Assembly (NCBI GenBank): GCA_019775845.1 | Contig: JADQAV010000022.1 | Coordinates: 76,830 to 140,829, forward strand | Reading direction: 5' to 3' | DNA length: 64,000 bases | DNA from: Myrmaecium sp. VS I D KN 1 | Taxonomy: Eukaryota > Ascomycota > Dothideomycetes > Valsariales > Valsariaceae | Shown: piece by piece, positions 21,448 to 33,825 of the stretch | Layout: each line of letters opens with the position of its first letter | Position numbering within the stretch: position 1 is the stretch's first letter | Made by a program: the position numbers and the translations under genes | The notes under the pieces: generated by a model | Told to the model about the DNA's origin: nothing | What the model saw: the letters and a program-made list of their open reading frames with translations, nothing else | The model's database searches: none

Positions 21448-23673
21448 GGTCCCCCACCGTTGAGTATAGATTGTAAGAGTGTGTGTAGGCTCAAGGGTGG
21501 TGCGCAATAAGAGAGGGTGTTGGTGTGCTACCGGAATGCGCTCATGGGTTCGGAAAAGAGTACGTCAGGTTGCAGCACAGGCGGAGCAGGGAGCGGCACC
21601 AGTGCGTTGCAGCCTAGACAACAGCTACACGACCTGCTGGTGGACGGGCGATGAACGAGGGACGCAAGATGCGAGAAGGATGCAAATGTTTCCTCGACCG
21701 GACAGGCGGGGAAGCAGTGAGGAGCAATACGGCGGATGTGAGTCTGGCCGGAAGTCGAAAACGCAGTGTTTTCCCACGGACGGAAACACTTTTCACGGGA
21801 GGGCAGCAAGGCAGCAGGAGGGGTGGAGCGGTGGAGAGTGGACGGTGGAGGGCGGAAGGCGGAGGGCGGAGGAGGGGGATGGGTGTGAGTTGTGCGGTCG
21901 TGCGTGTTGTGCGGTTGTTGTGCACGCTCTCAACCGATTCTTTGTTGTCGCTCGTGGTGATCGACGAAGCGAAGTGGGATAATTTGTCTTGGTGGTTGTC
22001 GTGTGCTCCGGGGCTCAGGGTAAGGCACGTAAGGACCCACTAATATGGTATGTATAGAGAGATATAACAGCCAATGGAACGGGGTGACTGATCAACTGTC
22101 TGTTGATAAAACAGGACAATACGGAAATCCTCATTACCCTGAGAAAGAAAACGTGTATTGACGGAAAATCTCATCTACTATTGATCGCCAGTAGTTTTTA
22201 TACAGAATCTTTTACTCCATTCCGAGGGAAAAGAAAATGACTTCTCCACCGTTCGCTCAACCGCTGTACCGGAGCTGATCCAAGCCTAATCTTATGAAAC
22301 ACGAAAAGACGAAAAACTCCCCACCCAACACCTCATCACAGCCTGAGGCACTCACAGCTCGATGCAGCCGTGAGACAGCGGTCCAGAAGCAGAAAATACT
22401 ACTGTACCATTATGAGCACTCGCCTCATCACACGCAGTACCAGTACAAGGGTCAAATTCAATCCCATACAGAAGAAAAAGCAAATGACTTCGAGAATCTC
22501 TCCGAGCTAACACAGCAAACCATTTCCACCCAGCCCAAAGACATATATATGTGTACCCGATGCGATGACCCAACCCATCGATCCATCCATCCACTGGCTG
22601 ATCCTTCGAACACCTATCCCTAATCCCTCCGCCCCTACCCAACCGCAGCCTCCTCGTCCAGCAGAAAAAGAAAAAGAAGAAAAGAAAAACAGAAGAGAAG
22701 AAGTGAAGATCGATCCCTCCAACTCCTCTGCCTCGGGTAGAATTCTCACCAAGGAAACCCCATCTCCGCAGACGGTGCGGGTCCCTCACTCCCGCGAGTA
22801 GCGCCGAAGCGCGCTTCAAGCCGCGAGCGGTAACACACCCGCCTCCACCCTCCGCAGCGAGAAAAGGAAAAAACAGGGAGAGATTATTTGGATAGCTCGT
22901 AGGTACCGGAAGTTTAGAAGAAAAAAAAAACCCCATACCATACCATGCCCCATGCCCACCGTGCCCACCCGTGCCATGCCATGCATCAAGATGTAAGGCG
23001 CAAGAAAGAAGATAAGACGAGCAATAGAAGGAAGAGAGAAAATAAAAAGGAAGAAGCAAAGAGAAACCAACGGCAGGTAAAGGTCAGAAAACGGGCCGCG
23101 GTAGAGCAGCAGGAGAAAGGTAAGGCAAGCTGGGAAAAAGAACAAAGCAAAGGAAGCAAAAGTGTTGCATCGTACGCCCGATCCATCCTCAAGCCCCATT
23201 TTTGTTTTTTCGCCGAGAACAGCGAAAAGAAAAAGGGGGGTCTGATATCATGAGGGGAAAAGTGTGTAGGTATACAAAGACGAAGAAGATGTAGGCAGCG
23301 ATCGGACTGGTTTTCCCTCCACAGACGGCCCTCGTCCGATTCTCGAACCGGGATGGGATGGAAAAAGGGTGTGGAAGAAACTCACTTCCGAATAACGCCG
23401 CTTTCGAGCCGCCGAGCCCCCTTTTTAGATGTTAGATATGTGTTGGAAAAACGATCGAATGGAAGATGCGTTTTCGTTTCATCGTACAAGCGCGTAAGCG
23501 GAGGAGAAACACGGCCAGATGTCGTGACCCTGAGGGAAAACCCTACTTGAAAAGGCGCTGGGCAGGAACTGTGATATGAAGTAGGTTCGAGCAGAGTACG
23601 GCGTGTCCGCGCATCGAAGTAGGCAGTTTTTGCCATGAATGGTGTAAGTAGGTCAGCAGGGAGGCGCATGCTT
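21448..23673. other. 2.2-kb spacer upstream of exportin-T and downstream of the phosphodiesterase
   Basis: No gene is supported. The stretch 22300-23260 is rich in A tracts and purines, with a degenerate CCATACC/CCCATGC/GTGCC repeat cluster at about 22931-22985. The exportin-T promoter should lie just right of 21447. Confidence 0.45.
22931..22985. repeat. Degenerate short tandem repeats (CATACC / CATGCC / GTGCCCAC)
   Basis: Consecutive five-to-eight-base units of the type CCATA, CCATGC and GTGCCCAC run for about 55 bases directly after a run of A residues. This looks like replication slippage in an untranslated region. Confidence 0.6.
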
Positions 23674-26600
23674 TCAAGAGCCGCCTCCAGATGTTGATCC
23701 GCCAACCTCGCACTCGGCTTCCCTCTCCTTATCTGGATGAGTCTTCCACCTCCTGAAGAATCGAGAGAGACCTGTTCGTCTTGCCGCTCGGTCAGGGCCG
23801 GTGTTATTGGTGTTGCTTGATTGACTGCTGCGTATAGCCGTTAAGTACGCCACCTTATCAATAACGGGATCATTGGGCGCCAACCTGCGTGGGTCTCGAC
23901 CTATTTGATCCTTCGGCCAGTTCGTATGCCGCCATTGAGTATCTGGACCATCTTGAGCGGGGAGTGGGCGAACACTGTCGTCTCCTCCGTGGGATCTGTG
24001 CCAAGGATGTCTGCTATCGGCGTTTCCGTTTGCTGTTTGCGCAAGATTTTGATCACTGCGACTGTGTGAAGGATGCGGCCCAAACTCAAGCCGCATGCCG
24101 CGCTGAGCGACCCTGCTATGTCGCGGCCCAGGAGCAGTCACTGGTCTGGCAGCACTGAGCTCTTCGTCATCCACAGAATCGTGGGGTATCGCCGGCGGCC
24201 TAAGCTTCTCTTCTGGGCTCTGAGCTGGAGACATTGATCGGAGACGTGGACCACAGTTAAACTCTCTCCGACTTGGCGACTTCTGAGGCTGGGTGACTAT
24301 GAAAGCTGTCAAACTGGGGTCTGCGCTCCCACGACGGGAATGGCTTCGAGAATCTGCGGTAGTATAAGATGATGTTCCAAGGGCATCAGCCGCAGAGGAA
24401 CGACGTGAGGCCATGTCTGACCCTCTCCGGACATGTGACAAAGGATGAGATGGTGTAGTCTCCGACGGTTGATGAGATTGGCCGGCAGGTAGGCGTCGAG
24501 TGGAAGAAGATGAAGCTGATTTGGCAGTCAGTCCAGGCTGAGACGTCTGTGAGGCGGTTTGGTTTGGTTCTGGAGATTCAAGATGAATTAGTTCAGCTTC
24601 AGTCGGTAGAATGTCCTCGCGGCTTATTGATTTCGGGCTATACACACTACCATCAAAGGAGTCCGGGACGGTAAGATGCTCAGGATTGGCCGCAATACTG
24701 GTTTTCGCGTCCTTGATCTTGTTTTCCCAAATGACTTTGTTGGTGAGTATCTCGTCCACACTGAATTTCATCGCCGGCAGGATGTCCATGACAGCTTCGA
24801 ACAGGGGACGTGCAAAGATATTCATGAAGCCGATCTGGGATTCGCCCATCTTGATCATATCGTCCCGAACAGGCGGCCCCCCAAAAAGGCAAGTGGGGAT
24901 TTCCAGCTCCTTTTCCATCGTTCCTTGGTTGCTGAATTCGTCGGTTAGGATAGCAGCCCAGCGCGCCGCAACTTCAAACTTTCGGGCCTAGAAGACGATC
25001 AGCGAGAAATGTCACGAAACTTGGAAAGAGACCGCTTTGGTATCATACCACGTTGCTGATATCCGCACACTTGATCAGAAGGCCACATGCCAATTCTTTG
25101 TACTCCTCGCAGAGCTTAGCGCTCCAACCGTCTAACTTATGTTGATTGTGTGCGAGCTTCTCTTGCAGATTCCCTAAATCAGCCATGTACCTGAAGTGCA
25201 AGCCCATATCGGTGGCCAGGATGCTGTTGATCATGAGCTTGCGCATCTTCATGTCCTTGAAAGCGTCCGGCCAATAGCGCCGCAAGATCTGCGAATAGGC
25301 TGCACAATGAAAGGATTCCAGCACCGAACGATCATTGTATAACTGGGCCAGAGGGGCATTCAGGGCGACCAAAAAGGCATTATTGACTCCAGGATGACCG
25401 ACATCATGGCCAATGGCAGAGACAAGAAGTGTCAAGGCATCGAATGGCTTCAAGAGGCTGGCAATCGCTGAACAGGGCGAGCGGTTTTCGGCGGTGCCTC
25501 TGCGCGGATACGGTGGGAGTGTGCCTATTTGCACCAAAAAGTAAAAGAGCGCTTGGAGAACGTCCGCAACATGTCTGAAGTTGTGATAGAGCACGAACTC
25601 GTTGTAGGCCCTTTGGCTTGCGATGAGAAAGATGATTAACTCATCTGTCCAATTAGCAAAACACATAGATAGCCTTACTGATTGACACTTACCTCTTGTC
25701 ATCTTCCATGGCTTCAACTCCGGCATTTCGAGCGCATGCTCGAGCATGAGGAGACAGCCATACAGAAGCTCATCTTCGGTAAAATCATGTGCGGAGAATG
25801 ACCAGGTGCCAATGGCTTCTTCTACAACGAGACGTCGGTCAGGCTGTACTTCCCAATCGCTGCATGACGTTAGCTTGCAAGTGAATGCACACAGATCAAG
25901 GCTCACATACTTGGGGTCAATTGCATCACCGACAGTTTCTGGGTTGCATATCCCAGAGAACAAACCCGAGACCATGGCTTCTCTTAGATATGCGTATGGT
26001 TTCTTTTCGGCAACTCCAACCCAGGAAAGTTTGCGATTGCGTTTGGAACTGAGGAAATCAGAGTCCTCTTTAGAAACCTCTTTGTGGATTCGATAAGCGT
26101 GTACCGCAAGGCTTCGTGTTTGGTCATTGGTCAAGGGACTTCGCAACACATCAACGGCGCCTGCATCTACGTATCTGAACCAACGGACGTTATCCATGGT
26201 TACCTGAGCCGGGTACGCACTCGAGGTGGCGATTGAAGCTGTCGTACTTGCTGCTTCCTTCTCCAGCCCAGTAAGAATTACAACCGGAATGATGAGCTTA
26301 GGGAGAGTTCGCGCTTGGATGGAAGACGATATGTGCGTCAATAGATGCATGCCGTAGATGTCATCCGGTTCGGCTATCTCTCCGGGCGTCCGTCGCATAG
26401 CCGTCGGTGAAGGGGTGCGAGGTTCACGAGATATCCGTTTGAGACGCTGCTCCTCATCATACGGTACATCAATCAGCAGCACTGTAGGTACTCGGTCGTC
26501 CGGATTTTGATGAAGGTCGGCTAACTTATCCAGGCAAGCCGTGCCAGAACTGCAGATGTGAACTGGGGGACTATCAGCGTTTCATCATATATACCGATAG

Positions 26601-26811
26601 CGCGTTACCAACCTTCGTGGAAAGTAGCCAGTATCGAATTCACATTTGCGAATACCTCGGCCCCGTTCCCCTTTCCAAAACTGAAATAGGAATCGGAAGA
26701 GCTGACGCCATCATTTGCAGCGATTTTGGACTTATGTAGATGTCCCCTTCGCACGACCTCGTCTTGCGCTCGACGATCGAGGTAGATCACGTTACAGGCC
26801 CCATGGTCCAT
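23674..26811 (-). CDS. pde2: Class I 3',5'-cyclic nucleotide phosphodiesterase with receiver-like N-terminus
   Basis: Predicted 975 residues from five exons: 26811-26613, 26562-25911, 25859-25693, 25644-25049 and 24987-23674. The catalytic PDEase I domain holds the metal-binding HD signatures HNFRHVADV (His360, His364) and GHDVGHPG (His419, Asp420, His423), and later KCADISNV. It should hydrolyse cAMP and so lower PKA signalling, like yeast Pde2. Residues 1-230 look like a CheY-type receiver: strand CNVIYLD, strand VPTVLLID with Asp98 in the phosphoacceptor position, strand IIPVVILTG with Thr164, and AGAVDVLRSPLT, where the usual Lys is Ser208. The tail after about residue 650 is long, Ser/Pro-rich and basic, probably a regulatory disordered region. 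Two introns (51 and 48 bases) are stop-free and in phase. The gene symbol is by analogy to the yeast high-affinity enzyme. Confidence 0.9.
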
Positions 26812-29800
26812 GATGAAAGCTTGCCTTACCCAAGGCTGGGGTATTCAGTAGGGCGCAAGGACCCTCCGCACGAATCCGAGCTCCCTTATTCAGTCACAGG
26901 GCAATGCAATGCGACGTGGTGCCTACGGAGCAGCGCTTCAAAAGAGCCTATTCCACGGAGTACCGCGTATATCCTTTCCACCAACTGTCAGATTGGCTCA
27001 AGTATGCACGAAGAGAAAGAGAATGGTCGTTCCGGTCTAGGTCGCGGTTCAATGAAGGACGGTCGACGCGGTTTATCGTAGGGAGAGGGTTTATGTGGAC
27101 CGTTTGTGTGGCAGTCGGAGGTTGGACCTTGGGGTTTGTATAGGCTAGGAAGGCACGTTGAGAGCTTAGCAGGGCTCATTCGCCGTCGGAATGTGACGTT
27201 TGCAAGGAAAGGGCAATTCAAGAAGATTCGTCGCTCGAAAGGAAGGACGCAGGTCGGAACTCAGGAAGTCGGAGGGGGAGCGCAATGCGATAGGGAGAGG
27301 GCGGGTTTGTGTCGCGGTGGTCGGGTATGCGGAGGTGGAAGTCGCGGAAGACGTGATGACGGGTCGAGAGTGAGGAGGAGAATTGACGACGACCACGGGC
27401 TCCTCCGCGAGGTTCCTGAAGGTGCAGGCAGCCGGACGTCGTCGCGGAACGGGGCGGTTTAGGCAGCTGGACAATCCAGTCCAGAGGGCGACAATGTCTC
27501 AGGTACGAGGGCGGGCGAAAAGCGTCAGTGTCGCAGGCAGCGCACGCGCAGAGTCGAATGCGCAAGGAGCAGCATCTGGGCTACGGCGTGGCCGGGGGCG
27601 TGAACATGCGGAACGGACGAGTTCAACGGCTGTGAGGAATTGGGAGCTGGGCCGTCAGGCGTAGGGCAGGTTGTGCGTGCGGGCTGGATTGCGCAGAAAT
27701 GGTGACTTTGGGATGAGGGTGTGGTGGAAGAAAGACGGGAAGCGCACTGGGTAGTAGACTCGACGCAGATGTCTTGGCTCCGCTGTGAGCAAGGGAGTGC
27801 CCTGCGGTGCCATTTGCGATGCGCGGCGGGCTCGATTGGATTGGAGATCTGCCTAGTCATTGCTCCCACGGTGACCTAATCCGCTCCGGGAGTATAACCA
27901 GCAGCCCCATGCAAACTTTAGTTAACGACGGCGCATGTCCTCATCCTCAGATGCGGAGATGCTGCTGGTTCTAAAATATCTCCAGGAGCCATGACTAACA
28001 ACTACATACACATCGTGCATCCTCAAGTACCCACGTCGCCGCTTCGCTGGAATCACCGATTGCGCTGTCTGGCTTGCGCATGGGACTTGCCTCCTTTCAG
28101 TTGCTTGCTTGCCTGCTTGCCTCTCTCTCGGTACGGAGCACATCCCGTCTCTGCTGCATCAGCTTCTGCCTGCACCGTCCGGCCTGTCCAGGTGGCTCGG
28201 GTTCGGGCGCGGGCGCGGGCGTGGAAGGGAAATGTTCGCTGGGATTCGCACGTCAGCATGCCGGCAAGCCCCCTTCGACCATCCTTCTTCGTGTGTTCCA
28301 TGCGACCTTCTTTTCTTGCGCAGCGTGGACGGGTGCTCACTTTAGCGTCAATCCATCCGATCCACTGATGCCACTAGGCACGGCACCTACGAAACCTGTG
28401 ACTAAAACTGTACATCTGCAGTCCAGCACCTAGGAAGCCGGAAGCCGCGACTTTTGCTGCTTCAACCAGCCAAGCCAGCCAGCCAGTCCGTCTGCCTGTC
28501 CCATCCGCAGCGGGCAGGAGGAGCAAGCAACGCTCTCGAGAGAGTGTGGTTGCAGCTCGCGGACCCCTCCGTCGCTGCACCGTGTTCGTTCAATGGGCAG
28601 ATCTGAAACGATCGGTAGTCGACTTCTTCGAGGTCCATGGAGCCCATCACGCTGGGGCCGCCAATGAAACGACACTCCGGGGGCTGATGTTTTCCGTCCC
28701 ACCCAGTCGCGCAGGCCGAGCTGCGTGTGATGTGCAAGGTCAAGAGCATCCCACCACGAGTGGGTACGCCGTCGCGCAACTCTACATATGTGCGACTACT
28801 CTCAGCGTTAATAATAATGGCGGTGCGAAAGATCATCCACAACGACCATCGGCCGCGACGGATCGCAACGGTACGAAAGGGCGAGCAATTGCGCAATATC
28901 CGATCCAGCGGCCGTGGGCAGCACGAGTCTGCCAGCAACGATAAGAGGCGAGACGATTGTTCTGCGGAGTCCACTATTCCTAGCCGGACAACGCTGCGAG
29001 CGTCTTCTGCCGATCTCGCGCCGACTGACGAGTTAATTTACGGCCACACCACCACTCAGAGCCCGGTCCCCCAACTCCGTATCGGGCGCGGGCGGCCACT
29101 ACTCGACCACAACAGAGTGAAGAAGCATTTCTGATGTGAACGAAGCAGCACAATCGTCCTGGCAAGCGCCGAGGAAACTGTGAGTTGGAGCTAGCCATCC
29201 GGTGCACACGTAAGGTATACGTGCAAACTACATAGGTCCTCTGTAGGAGATGTGAGGGTTGTAGGTATCGGTGCTCTATCCGTATCTTACAGCTCTTACC
29301 TCCGGTCGCTGAGTATCCGCTGTAGTCGTCCACGAGAGCCTCGCTCCACACATCGCATCGGACTCGAACCTTCGAAAAGACGGCGCAACGAGCCCGGAGT
29401 AGTGTGGAGAGAGTCAGAAGGCCTGAGTGTGTTACAGCAAGCTTGATTATCCACATATCCCAGGTTCCCCGCCCGTCGCATCCTCATTGCGGCAGGCTTC
29501 GAGAAGTACCAAGGATTCCAAGCATAAATCCGCTCGGAGGCGGGACGGGGGCGCGATGCACGCTCCGGAGTAGGTACGGAACTTGAAACGTCTCCTTCCC
29601 GCCCTCGGCAAACGGCGCTGAATGCACTTCGGCGAATGTGGTCGCAGCTGTCCTCCGATATAAATCGACCTGTCGAGGTAAAAAGGCGAGCATGTGCATG
29701 GGAAGTTCAACGTCACTTCAGATAGGAGCTCGACATGACTGATTGGCCGATATCCTGGGGGTTCCTCCGGCTGCAGATCGCAAGCTTTGAGCAAGCATCG

Positions 29801-31764
29801 CCCGTCAAGTGCCCGAACGCACACGTGTCCTGCAACGGCGGCGCACCGGACAGACGATCCTCTCTGAACAAGTGTCGATGCAATGCCTATAAGAGCCGTG
29901 GAGTCCGAGAAAGAGTGTAGAGCTGCAGCCTACTGATCACGTCTTCAGCGACTGTGCCTATCCTATTCAGGCAGGTGGTCAACTGGTGGATAGACCTACC
30001 TGGGTCTAGTGGAGTTAAACCTCGCTGGAGTGAGAAACACACGGTCGGGTCTCTGCCGTCCTTACCTCCTGTCTTCTTGGATCTGTTTCTCGACCCGCCA
30101 GGTGCATTACCTCCAAATTATCCTAGCTGACGTTACAAACAGTGCCATAACCGACGTTCACCCTGCCTACAATATCGACGTTGCTGGACTGGTCGCCGGG
30201 TTCGGTGGAACGTTGCACAACATTCAGGTCAACTGAAGATGCTGGAGACTTCGTATTTTCAAGGTCCGGCAAGCCTCCGAGCATGACCCCCATGAACGGA
30301 TATTCCAAGTCATTCAAGGGTTAACCACAGGAGGCACGACCTTCCTTTGATCTAAGCGAACTACAGTTGCATTGCTTCAAGTACAGGATCCGTCGTTCCT
30401 CCTGGGTACACAACTACGCCGCAGTTCTCCTATGTCTATAACGGCCCGTGAACCCGTCTTCCTCTCAAATCATATGCTACATGTCTTCGGGCCCGGAAAT
30501 GACATTTGCTACCTATGGCGCAGGAACGGAGGTTCATCGCCTTGGCTACCCTGGACTTCCTGAGATGTCGAGCTGACATTTGGTTGCAAAGCGTCTGTCA
30601 ATGGGTCCGATCATCTGTATACCGTAATGCAGTTTGTCGATGCAAACCAGATGCAAACTATAGCCATGCAGTTCGGCTTCTGATGGGCACACGTGGCGTC
30701 TCGATCGGGGGTTCATATCTTGTATTGTCGTGCACACGATGGCGAAAGCTCATGGCCCTTGATGGAAACAGATTCGTACTCCAACTTTCCAAACTACGAT
30801 ATGCCTCGTATGAGGGCAGTTCCCGGCACCTGGCTCATTCAAATACTTTTGACCTATCATGAACAGCTTGCCGAAGTTTCTCTGTTACTGATACACTCGG
30901 ACAAAATAGCTTGAGCGTATATCCTGACGGGGTAACGGGTCGATAAGTCCAGTACTTCATTCTACCTAGGCTTTCCGAGTATAGCTTACATACCGTATGC
31001 AGGTAGCACGGGAGGATCAGAACGCCATTTGTTGCGTTCCTGCCCTTCTCTCTCTCTTTACCCCTTTGCATGAGATCGGAGATTCACCGGAATCTGCTTG
31101 CCGCAAATGCATAGTAGTAGTTGAGGCATGCAGCTTCATTCACCGCCTTTTCGTAGGATGTACATATATATTGCCCTATAGTCTCTCCTTCTTCCGATTC
31201 GCTTCGCCTGAACGTCCTCACTCTTTCTTTTTCTTGATGGAGTCAAAATCTGGAATCTGAGTGTGTCCCATGGATCTCAGCCTGTGAAGCGATGATCTCT
31301 TCATGTTTCGCTCTTTTGGTCGTTGCTGGGATGTTTGGAATGCGTGTCAAGGAAAGCTGCAGTGGTTGCGGGCGGCGGGATGCAGCAGCCCTGATGGTCA
31401 GTACCCGTGAGCCAGCGACAGGTAAGTTACCTCACTTTTCTTTTTTTGCATCCACAGTCCAGGCAAAAGCAAAGACACGTATGTTGTCTCATGTTAGAAT
31501 TCCAATGTTATGTTTTCTGTCTGCGCTCCAACTGCTTCCTGCAACTTTGTAGGTGGTGGTATCTATGTCTCCCGTCAGTGCGCCTTTCCTGTCCGTCATC
31601 ATCACTTCCCTAATACTAGGTACCTTGTTCAAGAAAGACCGACACGCGACCACATTACCGTCAACATCCCCAATCATCCTTTCCGCAAGATTCTCCACCC
31701 GCCATCTGCCATCATAAAACTCTCGTATATTGTTAGGTATCCAGCAACCCGACGTTTCTGAGAT
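26812..31764. other. 5-kb gene-poor region
   Basis: No intact gene is supported on either strand. The part next to 26812 presumably includes the promoter and long leader of the phosphodiesterase. The part next to 31765 includes a pyrimidine-rich leader of the following gene. A stretch at about 30009-30914 on the plus strand keeps an unusually open frame and may be a gene relic (listed separately). Confidence 0.45.
30009..30914 (+). pseudogene. Possible decayed gene, weakly lectin-like
   Basis: One plus-strand frame runs about 300 codons with only four stops before its end, all TGA, where roughly fourteen stops would be expected by chance. Parts read like protein: GNDICYLWRRNGGSSPWLPW and GVHILYCRAHDGESSWPL share the W-x-x-NG-x-S-x-W spacing seen in propeller lectins of the PLL/tachylectin type. 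NGSDHLYTVMQFVDANQMQT is another coding-like stretch. The resemblance is by eye and weak. It may be a decayed host gene or chance. Confidence 0.2.
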
Positions 31765-33825
31765 ATGGACATCGACGACTTCACCCGAAGTTCCTCTGAC
31801 AACGAATCCACAATGAGCCAGACGCAACCATGGGAGCATGCTCAGAGGAACGCAAACTCGCAGGCGGCGCTACGGCAAGATCACTATCGAAAGCGGGCAG
31901 ACCTCGAGCGACTCCTTCACATGCGGCAAGCGAACGAACGCGCTCTTCGAGCCCAAGAAGACGAGATCGACGTCCTGAGGGATGCTTACAAGCAGAACGC
32001 TTGGCTCAAGAGCGGCAAAGTGCTCGATGCAATCCTCGACGATCGCATCGTCGAAGACTCTGAGGATGACGGCATGGGTGATGACGAACTTGACAGTCCA
32101 CTTCCCCCTTCGCCAGCTATTCATTACCGGCCAGGCAGAAGCGCTACTTCTCGGCGCTCCTCACCAGCGTCAACTTCCGACGTACAATGCAGGCAGGGAT
32201 CACAAATAAACGCCAAACCGTCAGAAGTTCCAGCGGCGTCCGGAACAATCCGTGAAACGATTTCCCTAGACTTCATGCAATTTCCTGGAGAAGAACTGGA
32301 CGAGACGCTCTCGAGCCAGCACGATACAGCCCAGCACGGCGTGAGTCAGTATCCGCTGCCAGTACGCGCGGACTCAAATGTGAGTTGGGACTTTGAGAAT
32401 GGTTTAGAGGCACCGGAGCCGCAGCGGGTGGAAGATCAACAAGGAGCAGGAGGCAGGACGGAAGAAGAGTCAGAATCACCTCCCTTCCGCTCGCCCTCAC
32501 ATCCCATCCCACGGCGTTATCTGCCGCTTCCTTCTCCGCCATTCATTCGGTCAGCATTGTCGGTATGATCAATCCATCATTCACCACTCTTATCGGGGAC
32601 TGATCACCTGCTCACAGCCATTCATCCTCCGCATCCCTCCATGCCTCTATCTACCCGTTTCCTTTGTGTTTTCGCAATCTTCTCGTGTCCTTCACAGAGT
32701 TTCAATCTCAGTACTAATTTCTGGCAGGTGATACGTGACGCCACGGCGCAAATGCAACCGGACTCCATTCCTGCTAAGCCACAAGATTCATCTGCCGAAT
32801 CTCCCTACTTTGCATCCATGGCCACACCCGCTGAAGATGTGTTTGAAACAAAGACCGGATCTTCAACGACTGCCTTTCCTAACCTGTCGTTGTCCAAAGT
32901 TGCTCAATGTGGCAACCCAGTCAAGCAGGGTAGCCAATGGAGAGTCGATTTGTCGCAAAAGCGCCTAGACTGTGTCTCGTCGCCGCGTGACCCGACGAAC
33001 AACCTCGCGCAACCGGCTGTCGTGCTAGACGCGGAGATGACAAGCGCCTCAATGACCAGTGGGTCGGAAGATGAACTGACAGACAATGAAGACAATAGCA
33101 GCTGTAACACTGCTATAAGTAATATCGTCGTTGGGGAGATGATGCCGCTTAGCGAAAGCAATTCGCCTGTAAAGGCCTCCCGGCGTCGAGCATCTTTCGC
33201 CAACACCAGCCAGTCTTCTTCAACAAGTGCAGGAATATCCAAGCGACACAAATGTAACAGTACCAAGGGAAGCCTCTCTCGAAGCCGCCGAAACGCTCAC
33301 GCAAGGCGCGTCGGGCCAGCAGGCTCAAGTCTCGACTCGCCCGCCGGCACAACAACTTTCCCAGCAACCGGCGACATATGGATTGAAGGCGCTGGGGAGG
33401 GCAAGGATTCGGAGGGCGAAACAGACAAGAATGGCAGCGGCGGCTTCAGCGTTGGCACCCGCGGAGGAAGAGGCAACCGCAGAGGCAGAGGCAGAAACAA
33501 AACCAGCAGCACCATTGTGGGGCGATCTACCAGAGCATCCTCAGTAGCAACCGCGATCTCGAGCACCGCTCCGACCCGGCAGCAACAGCAGCAGAGGCAA
33601 CAAGTAACCAAAACCACAGGCCGGAAGACACGTGCCAAGACCTCGATCGCGGCGACCAAGGCAAGGGGATGGAAGACGGCGGGGCAGGCACGTACGGCGG
33701 CGGCGGTGGCGGCGTCAGCGGCCGCCCGACGGCGTCGGAGGGAGGAGAAAGAGGCGATGGAGGCGGCAAGGGCGGCTGCTGCTGCTGATGATGACGATAC
33801 AGGGGAGACGGAGGACCGGGACTGA
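31765..33825 (+). CDS. Unrecognised charged, low-complexity protein with RGG-like region
   Basis: Predicted 631 residues with exon 31765-32562 joined to 32728-33825. A small middle exon near 32619-32657 is also possible, because a second acceptor (CTCACAG) and a branch-like CTGAT lie inside the intron. I do not recognise the family. Residues about 30-80 form a likely coiled coil (HYRKRADLERLLHMRQANER, then alternating charged residues). The centre is Ser/Thr/Asp-rich. A late segment, GGRGNRRGRGRN, is RGG-like and could bind RNA or DNA. A basic Ala/Arg helix (AAARRRRREEKEAMEAARAA) and a DDDD stretch close the protein. A nuclear or nucleic-acid-associated role is plausible but only inferred. 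The single clear start Met (MDIDDFTRSS) follows a pyrimidine-rich leader. Confidence 0.6.

Noticed and set aside
22352-23059. 235-codon minus-strand frame with Phe-rich runs
   Set aside because: Phe/Ser runs come from A/purine tracts on the other strand. No membrane topology or motif.
28462-28974. 170-codon minus-strand frame in the gene-poor region
   Set aside because: No family likeness, no helix or motif pattern, and the plus-strand frames are equally long.
29340-29400. GGACTCGAACC resembling the T-loop of a minus-strand tRNA
   Set aside because: The flanking bases do not pair into T, anticodon or acceptor stems.
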